DNA from: Hymenobacter sp. BRD128
GTDB taxonomy: Bacteria > Bacteroidota > Bacteroidia > Cytophagales > Hymenobacteraceae
NCBI RefSeq assembly: GCF_013256625.1
Contig: NZ_CP053908.1
Location: forward strand, 1,922,001-1,986,000
Length of the DNA stretch: 64,000 nt
Reading direction: 5' to 3'
This document shows positions 29,948 to 38,778 of the stretch, one piece after another. The notes beneath the pieces are model-generated. The model saw nothing but the letters and a program-made list of their open reading frames with translations, searched no databases and was not told the origin of the DNA. The stretch's first letter is position 1. Each line of letters starts with the position of its first letter. The position numbers and the translations under genes are program-made.

Positions 29948-30403
29948 ATGAAAAAATACTTGTCGTTTTGCATAATTACTTTCTTAGTAATTATGACCAC
30001 TGCCAAAAATTCGTTTGCGCAAGGCCCGGTCATGCTCAACCACATCGCACTCTACGTGGTGGACTTGCAGAAGAGTGCTGATTTTTATAAAAACGTGCTG
30101 CTGCTACCCGAAATACCCGAGCCTTTTAAGGATGGCAAGCACGTGTGGCTACGCATCGGGCCGCACAGCCAACTGCATATTATTCAAGGTAATAAAGCGC
30201 AGGAACACGATATTAATACGCACTTAGCATTTAGCGTAAAGGACTTATCGAAATTTATGGCGCACCTCGATAAGCTAGGCGTACACTACGGCAGCTGGAA
30301 AAGCGAGCCGGGCAAAATCACGCCCCGCCCCGACGGGGTGAAACAGATTTATTTACAGGACCCCGATAATTTTTGGCTGGAGGTAAATGACGATAAATTT
30401 TGA
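29948..30403 (+). CDS. Secreted VOC (glyoxalase-fold) protein
   Basis: A 151-residue protein with an N-terminal signal peptide (cleavage near 'SFAQG', residue 25) and one vicinal-oxygen-chelate domain: 'LNHIALYVVDLQKSADFYKN' and 'YLQDPDNFWLEVND' are the paired metal-site motifs (His and Glu). Most VOC enzymes are cytoplasmic, so export is unusual, though known in Bacteroidota. GC content is lower than in neighbouring genes. Substrate unknown. A large inverted repeat follows. Confidence 0.88.
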   Translation: MKKYLSFCIITFLVIMTTAKNSFAQGPVMLNHIALYVVDLQKSADFYKNVLLLPEIPEPFKDGKHVWLRIGPHSQLHIIQGNKAQEHDINTHLAFSVKDLSKFMAHLDKLGVHYGSWKSEPGKITPRPDGVKQIYLQDPDNFWLEVNDDKF

Positions 30404-30440
30404 GTGTCGATAAGTAAGGCTGCCAAACTGCCTGATACTG

Positions 30441-30548
30441 AAACGTCCGTCCTGCTGAGCTTGTCGAAGCATCTTGTCCGCGCCGTTGGGTTTACTACCC
30501 TAGCGGTGTGGGCAAGATGCTTCGGCAAGCTCAGCAGGACGGACGTTT
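30441..30548. repeat. Large inverted repeat with 36-bp arms
   Basis: Arms 30441-30476 and 30513-30548 pair with a single mismatch around a 36-base loop. The arm contains CGTCCTGCTGAGCTTGTCG, a word related to the hairpin at 8532-8576. It lies between convergent genes. It could serve as a bidirectional terminator and also resembles a REP or MITE-type dispersed element. Confidence 0.9.
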
Positions 30549-30576
30549 AGGGTTTTAATTACCCTACTTCAATTAA

Positions 30577-31368
30577 TTATAAATCCGAATAATCGGCTGG
30601 GCGCAAAAACGTGATATCGATGTGCGACACGTTATTTTGATATTCGGGCTGGCTTGATAATTTCTTCCATTCGGGGTCGGCACCGAAGGCTTTCCAGTGG
30701 GCTTCGCGGTCGGCCATAGTAGCAAAAGAGGTCATGTACATGAGGTTCGGCATTTTTGGGCCGAATAATACCTCGCTGTAAAAAATACCGTTGAAGCCTA
30801 GGCGGTTGAATAAATTGATTTCGCCGCCGGCATTAAACATCTGCACTTTATTGCGGAATATTTTTTCGCTGGCCCCTTCGTAGCTGCGCAGCTCGTACAC
30901 ACGCGCATTTTTAGGCGTGCTAAGCTTGGGCGCAGTCAGGGTTTTCATCTCGTCAAAGGCTTTAAGAAGAATAGTTTCCTGGCGGGTATACGCGGGATTA
31001 TTGTACGCCGTATTTTCGTAGGCGCCACCGGCAGCCTGCAGTTTGGCCGAGGTTTCCCGGTCTATTTTTTCCCATTGTTTGAGGGAGGTGAACGGCGTAA
31101 ATACATACACGCGCCTATCAGCGGCCGTGTCGTTGCCAAGGGGTTTAAATACGCCGATGGTGGCAATACCGGCGGCGTGCAGCGCGGGCAGATACTGCCG
31201 CTGCAAGAAGCTATCAATGCGGACCTCCTGGCGGCTGGTTTTCAGGTGATATACTTTGAGGGCAAAGTAAGTGGGGCGCTCGGCCGCGGGAGCCGCGGCG
31301 CGGCTGGCACTGGCTAGCCAGAGGCCCAGGCCAGCCGCCAGGATGGGCGCGAAGAATTGTTTTTGCAT
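30577..31368 (-). CDS. Secreted NIPSNAP-family protein
   Basis: A 263-residue protein with an N-terminal signal peptide (cleavage near 'ASRAAA'). It has two ferredoxin-like NIPSNAP halves: 'TYFALKVYHLKTSRQEVRID' and 'NARVYELRSYEGASEKIFRNKV'. The family is frequent in Bacteroidota with unknown function. GC is moderately low in its second half. It lies downstream of pnkp, 81 bp away, on the same strand. Confidence 0.9.
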   Translation of the reverse strand: MQKQFFAPILAAGLGLWLASASRAAAPAAERPTYFALKVYHLKTSRQEVRIDSFLQRQYLPALHAAGIATIGVFKPLGNDTAADRRVYVFTPFTSLKQWEKIDRETSAKLQAAGGAYENTAYNNPAYTRQETILLKAFDEMKTLTAPKLSTPKNARVYELRSYEGASEKIFRNKVQMFNAGGEINLFNRLGFNGIFYSEVLFGPKMPNLMYMTSFATMADREAHWKAFGADPEWKKLSSQPEYQNNVSHIDITFLRPADYSDL

Positions 31369-31449
31369 GGGTAGGAAAAAGAATAAAGCAAGGGCAAAGA
31401 ATCAACACCGGGCCCGCCGGAATATCCTACGGGCCCGGTGCCCGCGCGG

Positions 31450-34098
31450 CTACAAGCGCGGGTCAATCGGCTCGCTTTCGAGGGCCAGCACCCCGAATAC
31501 GCACTGGTGCACCAGGCGCAGCGGCTGGCTGGCCACGAAGCGTTCGAGGCCTTCGACCCCGAGCGCAAACTCGCGCAGGGCCAGGTTGCGCTTGGCTTTC
31601 ACGTTGCGCTGGCGCAGACGCTCCAAGTTGCCATCAAGCAGATAATCAGGCCCGTAGATGATGCGCAGGTACTCGCGGCCGCGGCACTTGAGGGCGGGCT
31701 GGATGAGCGAGCGGCCGGTTGTGGGGATGAAGTCGTAGGGCTTCACCACCATGCCTTCGCCCCCGCCGGCGGTGAGGGCTAGCCACCAGTCGGTGGCCGC
31801 TTCAATTTCAGCGGGATTAGCAAGGTCGACTACGTGGTAGGGCGTGGCGCGCAGCAGGCCGGGGGCGGCGAGGCTAAGGGCGCGCAGGGTTTCCATGTGC
31901 CAGGCGTGGTCGCGGTCGAAGTACGTTTTGCCCTCGGTGGCGAGCAGGTGGAAGGGCGCCAGCTTGAGGTCGGCGAGCGACTGCACGGGCCAGCAGTAGC
32001 GGCGGTAGGCGTCGGCATAGGCAGTGGCGGCCTCACGGCGGGCGCTGGTGCGGGCCAGCAGCTCGGCCGCGCCGGCCAGGCCCCTGGCGGTGGCGGTGGC
32101 TAGGGCCGCTTCGACCTGGGGCAAGGCGGCCGTGGCGGCGGCGGCTACGGCGGCGTACTGGCTTCTGACCAACTCCTGGGCCTTGGCCGACCACGGCAGC
32201 AGCTCGGCATCGAGGCACACCCAGTCAGTGCCGAATTTCTCCCAGAAGCCGGCCGCCGTGAGGGCATCGCGCAGGCGGGTGAGAAATTCAGCTTCCAACT
32301 CGCTATCGGTGAAAAAGTTGCGGCCGGTGCGGGTGTAGCATTTACCCAGACCCTCGCCCACTACCCCTAGCCGGCGCTGGATGGCGGCTTCGTCGCGGCC
32401 CAGCACCACCACCACGCGGCTGCCCATGTGCTTTTCCTCGCACACCACGCGCGCCACGCCCTGGCGCTGGTAGTAGGCAAAGGCTTCGGCGGGGTGTTCG
32501 AGCAGGTCGGGCAGCTCCGAAGTTTCGGTGGGCGACATGGTGGGCGGCAGGTAGAGCAGCCACTTGGGGTTGAGGGCGAAGCGCGACATCACCTCCAGGG
32601 CGGCCACGGCGTTTTCCTCGCGCACCGTCACGGTATTGAGCAAGCGCGTGTTGATGAGCTGCTTGCCGGTCACGTCGCGAATATCGAGCAGGTCATCGTG
32701 CTGCTGGGCGGTGGCGCCGGGCGTCGACTCGGCGCCGGCAACTGCATCGCCGGGTAAGCTGCTGGGCCGGTGCGGGTTGTAGTGCAGCGGGCGGCTGGGC
32801 TCGGCGTACACCTGATGGGCGGGCACCGTCACGAGGGCGCGCTCGGGGTAGCGCAGGGCGGTGAGGCGGCCGCCAAACACGCAGCCGGTATCAATGTCGA
32901 TGGTGTTGTTGAGCCATTCGGGCTCGGGCACGGGCGTGTGGCCGTACACCACCATGGCCCGGCCCCGGTACTCGCTGGCCCAGTGGTAGCGCACGGGCAG
33001 GCCAAATTCGTCGGTTTCGCCGGTGGTTTCGCCAAACAGCGCGAAGCTGCGCACCGCCCCCGAGCCCCGGCCCTGCATTTCCTCAATGAGGCCGGCGTGG
33101 GCCACCACCAGCCGGCTGCCGTCGAGCACGTAGTGGCTCACCAGCTTATCCAGAAACAGCCGCACCTGCTCCTTAAAGGCGGGCGTTTCAGGTTCGAGCT
33201 GGGCGATGGTTTCGGCCAGGCCGTGGGTGTGCGACACGTTTTTGCCGTTGAGGTAGCGCAGCAACTTCATGTCGTGGTTGCCGGGCACGCACAGGGCCAG
33301 GCCGTCGCGCACCATGCTCATTACCAGACGCAACACTTGCGGCGAGGCAGGGCCGCGGTCCACGAGGTCGCCCAGGAAAATGACTTTGCGGCTAGGGTCA
33401 GCTTCGCGCTCGGCCCGCACTACCCGCACGCCCAAATCGCGCGCATCCTGCACCGGCTCTTCCTCCACCCGGTACCCTAGCTGGCCCAGCAGTTCGCACA
33501 ACTCAGTGTAACAGCCGTGCACATCGCCGATGATGTCGAAGGGGCCGGTTTCCTGCTGGCGGTTGTTGTGCAGCGGGTCGCGCGCTATCGCCCGCACGGC
33601 GTCGATTTCCTCCACCCCGCGCAGGTGGAAGATGTGCCGAAAGCCCTCGGCTTTCAGCGTGCGCAGGCTCTGGCGCAACAGGCGGCGGTGGCCCGCAATA
33701 ACGTGGGGCTTGAGACCGGCGCGGTCGGGGCGCTGGCGATTGCGGTCGGCGGCCACGCTCTCGGGCACGTCGAGCACGATGGCCACCGGCAGGCAGTGGT
33801 ACTGCCGGGCCAGCGCCACGAAGGCCTTGCGGTCTTCGGCGCGCACGTTGGTGGCATCGACGACCGTGAGGCGGCCGCGCTTGAGGCGCTTGGCTACCCA
33901 GTAGTACAGCAGGTCGAAGGCGTCGTTGGTGGCGTCGAGGCTGTTTTCATCATCCGATACCAGGCCCCGGCAGGTATCCGACGACACCACTTCGGTGGGC
34001 TTGAACAGGCGCCGCGCAAACGTGGACTTGCCCGCGCCCGTGCTGCCAATGAGTAGCACCAGCGAAAGTTCGGGGAGTTTCAAGGTATCTTGGGGCAT
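31450..34098 (-). CDS. pnkp: Polynucleotide kinase-phosphatase-ligase of bacterial RNA repair
   Basis: An 882-residue three-domain RNA-repair enzyme. The N-terminal 5' kinase has the P-loop 'GSTGAGKST' (18-26) and 'DRNRQRPDRAGLK'. The central 2',3' phosphatase is a binuclear metallophosphoesterase with 'GDVHG' (191-195), 'GDLVDRGP' (243-250) and 'GNHD' (273-276). The C-terminal ligase/adenylyltransferase has the nucleotidyl Lys556 in 'EEKHMGSR'. It heals and seals tRNA-like breaks, but in known systems sealing requires Hen1. The gene is intact. Its start lies only 27 bp from a divergent zinc-ribbon gene that separates it from hen1. Confidence 0.97.
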   Translation of the reverse strand: MPQDTLKLPELSLVLLIGSTGAGKSTFARRLFKPTEVVSSDTCRGLVSDDENSLDATNDAFDLLYYWVAKRLKRGRLTVVDATNVRAEDRKAFVALARQYHCLPVAIVLDVPESVAADRNRQRPDRAGLKPHVIAGHRRLLRQSLRTLKAEGFRHIFHLRGVEEIDAVRAIARDPLHNNRQQETGPFDIIGDVHGCYTELCELLGQLGYRVEEEPVQDARDLGVRVVRAEREADPSRKVIFLGDLVDRGPASPQVLRLVMSMVRDGLALCVPGNHDMKLLRYLNGKNVSHTHGLAETIAQLEPETPAFKEQVRLFLDKLVSHYVLDGSRLVVAHAGLIEEMQGRGSGAVRSFALFGETTGETDEFGLPVRYHWASEYRGRAMVVYGHTPVPEPEWLNNTIDIDTGCVFGGRLTALRYPERALVTVPAHQVYAEPSRPLHYNPHRPSSLPGDAVAGAESTPGATAQQHDDLLDIRDVTGKQLINTRLLNTVTVREENAVAALEVMSRFALNPKWLLYLPPTMSPTETSELPDLLEHPAEAFAYYQRQGVARVVCEEKHMGSRVVVVLGRDEAAIQRRLGVVGEGLGKCYTRTGRNFFTDSELEAEFLTRLRDALTAAGFWEKFGTDWVCLDAELLPWSAKAQELVRSQYAAVAAAATAALPQVEAALATATARGLAGAAELLARTSARREAATAYADAYRRYCWPVQSLADLKLAPFHLLATEGKTYFDRDHAWHMETLRALSLAAPGLLRATPYHVVDLANPAEIEAATDWWLALTAGGGEGMVVKPYDFIPTTGRSLIQPALKCRGREYLRIIYGPDYLLDGNLERLRQRNVKAKRNLALREFALGVEGLERFVASQPLRLVHQCVFGVLALESEPIDPRL

Positions 34099-34125
34099 AA
34101 ATAGTTAAGAAGTAATCAGGTAGGA

Positions 34126-34731
34126 ATGGAAACTATAGCCTCCAGGTATCATGCGCCAGCTACAGTGCGCCAGTCTTATATGACTGAATTTGACGTAGAG
34201 TGTCCGAAATGTCAGCGTCAAGCGGTTATTACGGCTGGCAACCCTTATTTTTTTAATAATGCTCGATTAAATTGTAGCCATTGCGGTCATTTGGAAAATT
34301 CAAATAACTTGGTCAGATACAAAGTCTCCGTCAGAAGGAATTGTGACACATGTGGCAAACTCATTAGCAAAGTAATTCCGCACTCTAAAGAGCCAGTAGA
34401 TGCCTTTGCTATTCCGTGCCCAATATGTGGTGAGGTGAGGATTTATAAACCTAGAAATGAGCCTTACACTCAGCCTTACAATGACCCTAACGATGGTTTA
34501 GCACCCATTTTTGGCTTGTCTTTATGGCTACAAGGAAGTGTTCGAGGTAATTTATTTTGGGCTTATAACAGACAGCATCTACACGCTATCAAAGAATACG
34601 TGGGCGCAAAACTTCGGGAGCGACAGACTACCACGCATACTACAATGGTGGAGAAATTGCCCCACTTTATTAAGGATGCTAAAAATCGCGAGACAATTCT
34701 TAAGCTGATTGAGAAGTTGGAGCGGAAGTAG
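34126..34731 (+). CDS. Hypothetical zinc-ribbon protein inserted between hen1 and pnkp
   Basis: A 201-residue protein with four CxxC pairs (Cys26/29, 50/53, 73/76, 98/101) that should form two zinc ribbons, followed by a helical C-terminal half rich in Lys and Arg. No family was recognised. It is clearly more AT-rich than its neighbours and runs opposite to hen1 and pnkp, so it was probably acquired horizontally. Its last 32 bases overlap the hen1 3' end and encode, antisense, the final residues of Hen1. A second Met (34180) just before the first CxxC is an alternative start. Confidence 0.75.
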   Translation: METIASRYHAPATVRQSYMTEFDVECPKCQRQAVITAGNPYFFNNARLNCSHCGHLENSNNLVRYKVSVRRNCDTCGKLISKVIPHSKEPVDAFAIPCPICGEVRIYKPRNEPYTQPYNDPNDGLAPIFGLSLWLQGSVRGNLFWAYNRQHLHAIKEYVGAKLRERQTTTHTTMVEKLPHFIKDAKNRETILKLIEKLERK

Positions 34732-36252
34732 GCTGCTGCGTAAACACCGCCAGCTGCGAAGGCGCCCCCACCCCCTCCACTTCCTCGCCCATGCTCACCA
34801 GCCGCACCTGATACCCGTGGCGCTCGGCCACGCCGGCGGCCCAGGCAGAGAACTCGGCGCGGCTCCACTCGAAGCGGTGGTCAGCGTGGCGGAAGGTGCC
34901 GGCCGAGAGGCGTTCGTAGACTTGGTTGTACTCCGCGTTAGGGGTCGTGACGAACACGTGCGCCGGGCGCGCGTGGCCAAACACTACGGCTTCGAGGGCC
35001 ACGAGGCGGCTAGGGTCGAGGTGCTCGATGACTTCGACCAGCGCCGCCGCGTCGAAGCCCGTGAGGCGGTCGTCCTTGTACAAGAGCGAGCCCTGGATAA
35101 GGTCAAGGCGGGCGCGCTGGCGCGGGGGCATCTCGGCCAAATGCAGGCGCTGGGCGGCGCGGGCCAGCGCCTGGTGCGATACATCCATGCCCAGGATGTA
35201 CTCGATTTTAGGCTGGCGCAGCAGCAAGCGCAGGAGCTTGCCCTCGCCGCAGCCCAGGTCGAGCACGCGCTGGGGGCTAGCTGGTAGATTTCGTGGGCCA
35301 CCTGCTGGAGGCGCTGGTCGTGGAGGGAAGTTTTTTCGGCCTTGGGTTGGTCGCCCTCCGCGGGCACCTCACCCCCTGGCGGCACCTCACCCCCTGACCC
35401 CCTCTCCAAAAAAGATGGGGCACCGGTCATGCTCCCGGCAATTGCGTCAGGCTCCCCCTCTCTTTTGGAGAGGCGGTCGGGGGGTGAGGTTTCGTTGGCC
35501 GGGTCGTTTAGTTCATCCCCTTCCAGCAGCCTGGCCAGCGCGGGGTTTACGTAGAGGGCGCGGTAGCGCAGGTAGCGGCGGGTGATGAAGCCGCGCTCGG
35601 GATGGCGGGGTAGCCAGTCGCCGCCGCGGTGCAGCAGCTTTTCGGCTTCGTTCTGGTCTACGTAGTAGTGCTTGTCGTTGTCGAGCACCGGCAGCAGCAC
35701 GTAGAGGTGCGTGAGCACGTCTTGCAGGCGCAGGCCGGTGTGGCGCAGGTGCAGGGTATAGTAGCCGCTGTCGCCCCAGGCGGGCTGGGTGGGGTCGAGC
35801 GGGTAGGCTTCGGTTGCGACCTCATACCCGAGCGGCTCGAAGAGGCGGCGGGGCCAGTCGGGACCGGGGGCCGAGACTACGGCCACCGTCACGGCCAGCG
35901 GCAGGGCCTTGGCGGGCAGGGCGGGGCGGTCCTTACAGGTGCCGTTCATGGCGGTGCCAAAGGCTTTGCTCAGGGCCACGCTCAGGAAGGACGAGGCCAC
36001 GTAAGGGCGGTCGTTCACGTATTCCTGCAAGGAAAAGCCTTCGCCGCCGCGCTCGCCGCGGCCGCGCACCAGCCCGATGGGGTCGAGGTCGAGCAGCAGG
36101 GCGGCGGTGCAGCGCCCGGCCGTGGCTTCGGGGTAAAACACGTGGGCCTGGCCACCGGTGATTTCCACGCTTTGCAGGCGGGCGGGGTTTTTATGGAGCA
36201 GGTAGCCCAGGTCGGTGGCGGGCTGGTGGGTGGTCGAAATCGTGAGCAGCAT
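34700..36252 (-). pseudogene. hen1: Hen1-type 3'-terminal RNA ribose 2'-O-methyltransferase, frame broken in a G5 run
   Basis: Hen1 methylates the 3'-terminal ribose of a broken RNA before Pnkp seals it, protecting it from repeat cleavage. The N-terminal part (from Met 36252, 'MLLTISTTHQPATDLGYLL') is the Pnkp-ligase-activating domain. The C-terminal methyltransferase has 'VLDLGCGEGK', the metal-binding 'EVIEHLD' and 'HADHRFEW'. The two parts lie in different frames; one more base in the run 35272-35276 restores a 517-residue protein. This is longer than usual, because the linker carries a translated palindromic repeat and the tail overlaps the inserted zinc-ribbon gene. Confidence 0.9.
35364..35489. 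repeat. Palindromic repeat translated inside hen1
   Basis: Arms 35385-35415 (starting CCTCACCCCCTGACCCCCTC) and 35461-35489 are inverted copies with three differences. Left of it lies a 15-bp direct repeat (35364-35378 and 35382-35396). The whole block is read in frame as a Pro/Gly/Ser-rich linker of about 40 residues between the two Hen1 domains. It resembles dispersed palindromic elements rather than ordinary coding DNA. Confidence 0.85.
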
Positions 36253-36276
36253 GGGCAGAAGCGCGGGGCGGAAGCC

Positions 36277-36284
36277 CGAAAGTA
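36277..36284 (-). promoter_or_regulatory. -7-like box TACTTTCG upstream of hen1
   Basis: Read on the minus strand, TACTTTCG lies 24 bp before the Met at 36252 and is one base from the TAnnTTTG consensus. Confidence 0.4.
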
Positions 36285-36371
36285 GCACGGCCGCTCGCGT
36301 CGAGGCTAGCCAGCCTTATTAACCCGCTGGGCCGCCGCCCGTATGGCCTAGCCAGCCGAAGGCCGGGCGCT

Positions 36372-36379
36372 TACCTTCG
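36372..36379 (+). promoter_or_regulatory. -7-like box TACCTTCG upstream of the TolB-like gene
   Basis: It lies 48 bp before the ATG at 36428 and matches the same variant seen at 9335 and 46581. Confidence 0.4.
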
Positions 36380-36427
36380 CTAGCCCGACAGCCACTCCGC
36401 CCACTCTTTTTCCCACCCGCCCGCCGC

Positions 36428-37933
36428 ATGAAATTCCGCGTGCTCCTTCTCTTTTTACTAGGCTACCTTGCCACCGGCAGCCCCGTCTTTGCCCAGCAGC
36501 TAGGCATTTTTGATGGCCAGCAGGATGTGGGGGCCACCGCCCGGCCAGGCACCGCGACCTACCTGCCCGGCACCCAGCAGTACGTGGTGACGGGCGCCGG
36601 CGCCAACATCTGGGCTGACCACGACGAGTTTCACTACGTCTATAAAAAGCTGACCGGCGACTTTATTCTCTACGCCCGCGCCGGCCTGGTGGGCTGGCGC
36701 GGCGCCGAAGCCCACCGCAAAATGGGCTGGATGGTGCGCCAAAGCCTGGCCCCCAATTCGCCCCAGGTGAGCGCGGCCGAGCACGGCGACGGCCTCACTT
36801 CGCTGCAATACCGCAAGTCGGCCGGCGCTACCACCGAGGAGACCCGCGCCGCCATCACGCAGGCCGACGTCATTCAGCTGGAGCGCACGGGCACCACCTA
36901 CACCATGCGGGTGGCGCAGTTTGGCCAGCCCTTTGAGGTGGTGCAGGTGGCTAATGTAGACCTGGGCCGGGAAGTGTACGTGGGGTTGTTCGTGTGCGCG
37001 CACAACGCCGACGTGACCGAAACGGCCGTGTTTCGCGATGTGCGCCTAGCCGCGCCCGCGCCCGCCGGCCTGGTCGCCTACCAACAATACCTGGGCAGCC
37101 ACCTGGAGCTACTCGACGTGGCTTCCGGCAGCCGCGAAATCATCTATTCGGTCCCCAACTCCATTCAGGCGCCCAACTGGCGGCCCGATGGCAAGAGCCT
37201 GATTTACAACAGTGACGGCCTCATGTACAACTTCGACCTGGCCACCCGGCAGCCGGCCATGCTGCCCACCGGCGACGTTAAAAACAATAACAACGACCAC
37301 GTGCTGGCTTTCGGCGGCAAGATGCTGGGCCTGAGCAGCGGCGTCGATAAGCTCGGCGGCTCCATTGTCTACACGGTGCCGGCTAGTGGCGGCACGCCCC
37401 GCCAGATTACGCCGCGCGGCCCCTCCTACCTGCACAGCTGGTCGCCCGATGGCAAGGCGCTGCTCTTTACCGGCCAGCGCAACAACGACTTCGACATCTA
37501 CCGCGTGCCAGCCAGTGGCGGCAAGGAAGTGCGCCTTACCACCGCCCAGGGCCTCGACGACGGCGCCGAATACACGCCCGATGGCCAGTACATTTACTTT
37601 AACTCGGCCCGCACCGGCACCATGCAAATCTGGCGCATGCGGCCCGATGGCAGCCAGCAGGAAGCCGTGACGACCGGCGAGTTCAATGACTGGTTTCCGC
37701 ACATTTCGCCCGATGGCAAGTCGCTAGTTTTTCTCTCCTTTTTAAAGGATGAAGTTGCCGCGAGCGACCACCCTTTTTACAAGCACGTGTACCTGCGGCT
37801 GATGCCCATTAGCGGCGGCCAGCCCAAAATCATTGCCTACGTCTACGGCGGCCAGGGTACCATCAATACGCCCTCGTGGTCGCCCGACAGCAAGCGCGTG
37901 GCTTTCATCAGCAACAGCGGGCCGCTCAACTAA
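36428..37933 (+). CDS. Secreted TolB-like beta-propeller protein
   Basis: A 501-residue exported protein. After a signal peptide ('VFAQQ', near residue 24) comes a roughly 200-residue concanavalin-like part ('DFILYARAGLVGWRGAEAHRK'), then several PD40/WD40-type TolB repeats ('PNWRPDGKSLIY', 'HSWSPDGKALLF', 'AEYTPDGQYIYF', 'PHISPDGKSLVF', 'PSWSPDSKRVAF'). It probably forms a propeller in the periplasm or cell surface. Family members are common in Bacteroidota; the substrate or partner is unknown. Confidence 0.9.
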   Translation: MKFRVLLLFLLGYLATGSPVFAQQLGIFDGQQDVGATARPGTATYLPGTQQYVVTGAGANIWADHDEFHYVYKKLTGDFILYARAGLVGWRGAEAHRKMGWMVRQSLAPNSPQVSAAEHGDGLTSLQYRKSAGATTEETRAAITQADVIQLERTGTTYTMRVAQFGQPFEVVQVANVDLGREVYVGLFVCAHNADVTETAVFRDVRLAAPAPAGLVAYQQYLGSHLELLDVASGSREIIYSVPNSIQAPNWRPDGKSLIYNSDGLMYNFDLATRQPAMLPTGDVKNNNNDHVLAFGGKMLGLSSGVDKLGGSIVYTVPASGGTPRQITPRGPSYLHSWSPDGKALLFTGQRNNDFDIYRVPASGGKEVRLTTAQGLDDGAEYTPDGQYIYFNSARTGTMQIWRMRPDGSQQEAVTTGEFNDWFPHISPDGKSLVFLSFLKDEVAASDHPFYKHVYLRLMPISGGQPKIIAYVYGGQGTINTPSWSPDSKRVAFISNSGPLN

Positions 37934-38122
37934 CACCCGCTGGCGGACGCCCATTTGAGCCATAATGCGGCCGCAACCAGGGAATAAAAAAGAAGCGTCC
38001 GACCAGGCTGGCCCGGCAAGTCCCGCTGAAAGGAGCCGGGCGCCACATGCTAGCCCGCGCCGCGCCCGAACTTTGCCGCCCCGCCCCTAACCCGGCGTTC
38101 TGTTTTTCCAGCGTTTTTTCCC

Positions 38123-38761
38123 GTGTCCGCTATTTCTGCCCCTACTACCCCGGCGCTGCCCACCGCGGCCGATTTTGCCAGCTTCTACCTCTACGGCCTC
38201 ACCAACCAGCCCTACCAGCAATCGGCCGACCTCGAAAAATTTGGGCAGCTCTATACGCTCGTCATCGGCAACCACGGCGGGGCTAGCCTCAGCAGTTCGT
38301 TTCACCCCTACCAGCTCGTGAGCGAGGCGGGCCTCACGGTGTGGTACACGGCCTACGCGCAGCTCTACGCCCAGCCCAACCGGGCGGCGCTCTTCGGGGC
38401 GATGGCCGATGAGCAGGCGCGCTTCGTGGTGGCGCCGCCGGCCTCGTTCGCCGAGTTTCACGTGTGGCCCGATACGCGGCTGACTAGCGCGGAAAACCCG
38501 GTTTTCAGCCACTACATCCCGTTTGTGCTGCCTTTTTTGGTGCGCAAAGGCCCCGCCCCGCTGCGCTGGGACGCCGAAGTTGCGGCCGCCGACGGTAACC
38601 CCGCCCGCCTCCAGCCCTACCTCGCCGCCGTGAACGAAGCCACCAAATTTGTGCAGCCCGCGCCGGCCTTCGTGCTCGGCTTCGGCGAGTTTGACGAGCA
38701 GCAGCCCGAGCGCCTCATCGGGCGGTTTATGGACGTGCGGGCTACGCTGTTGACGCGCTGA
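38123..38761 (+). CDS. Conserved-looking hypothetical protein
   Basis: A 212-residue soluble protein without signal peptide, starting at GTG 38123. It is rich in aromatic residues and Pro ('FHPYQLVSEAGLTVWYTAYAQ', 'FVLGFGEFDEQQPERLIGRF'). No family was recognised. Codon use and GC match the neighbouring genes, and the composition is typical of a folded protein, so it is probably real. It stands between the TolB-like protein and a convergent GH1 glycosidase. Confidence 0.65.
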   Translation: MSAISAPTTPALPTAADFASFYLYGLTNQPYQQSADLEKFGQLYTLVIGNHGGASLSSSFHPYQLVSEAGLTVWYTAYAQLYAQPNRAALFGAMADEQARFVVAPPASFAEFHVWPDTRLTSAENPVFSHYIPFVLPFLVRKGPAPLRWDAEVAAADGNPARLQPYLAAVNEATKFVQPAPAFVLGFGEFDEQQPERLIGRFMDVRATLLTR

Positions 38762-38778
38762 GCAACTTGTAGCGCGGA

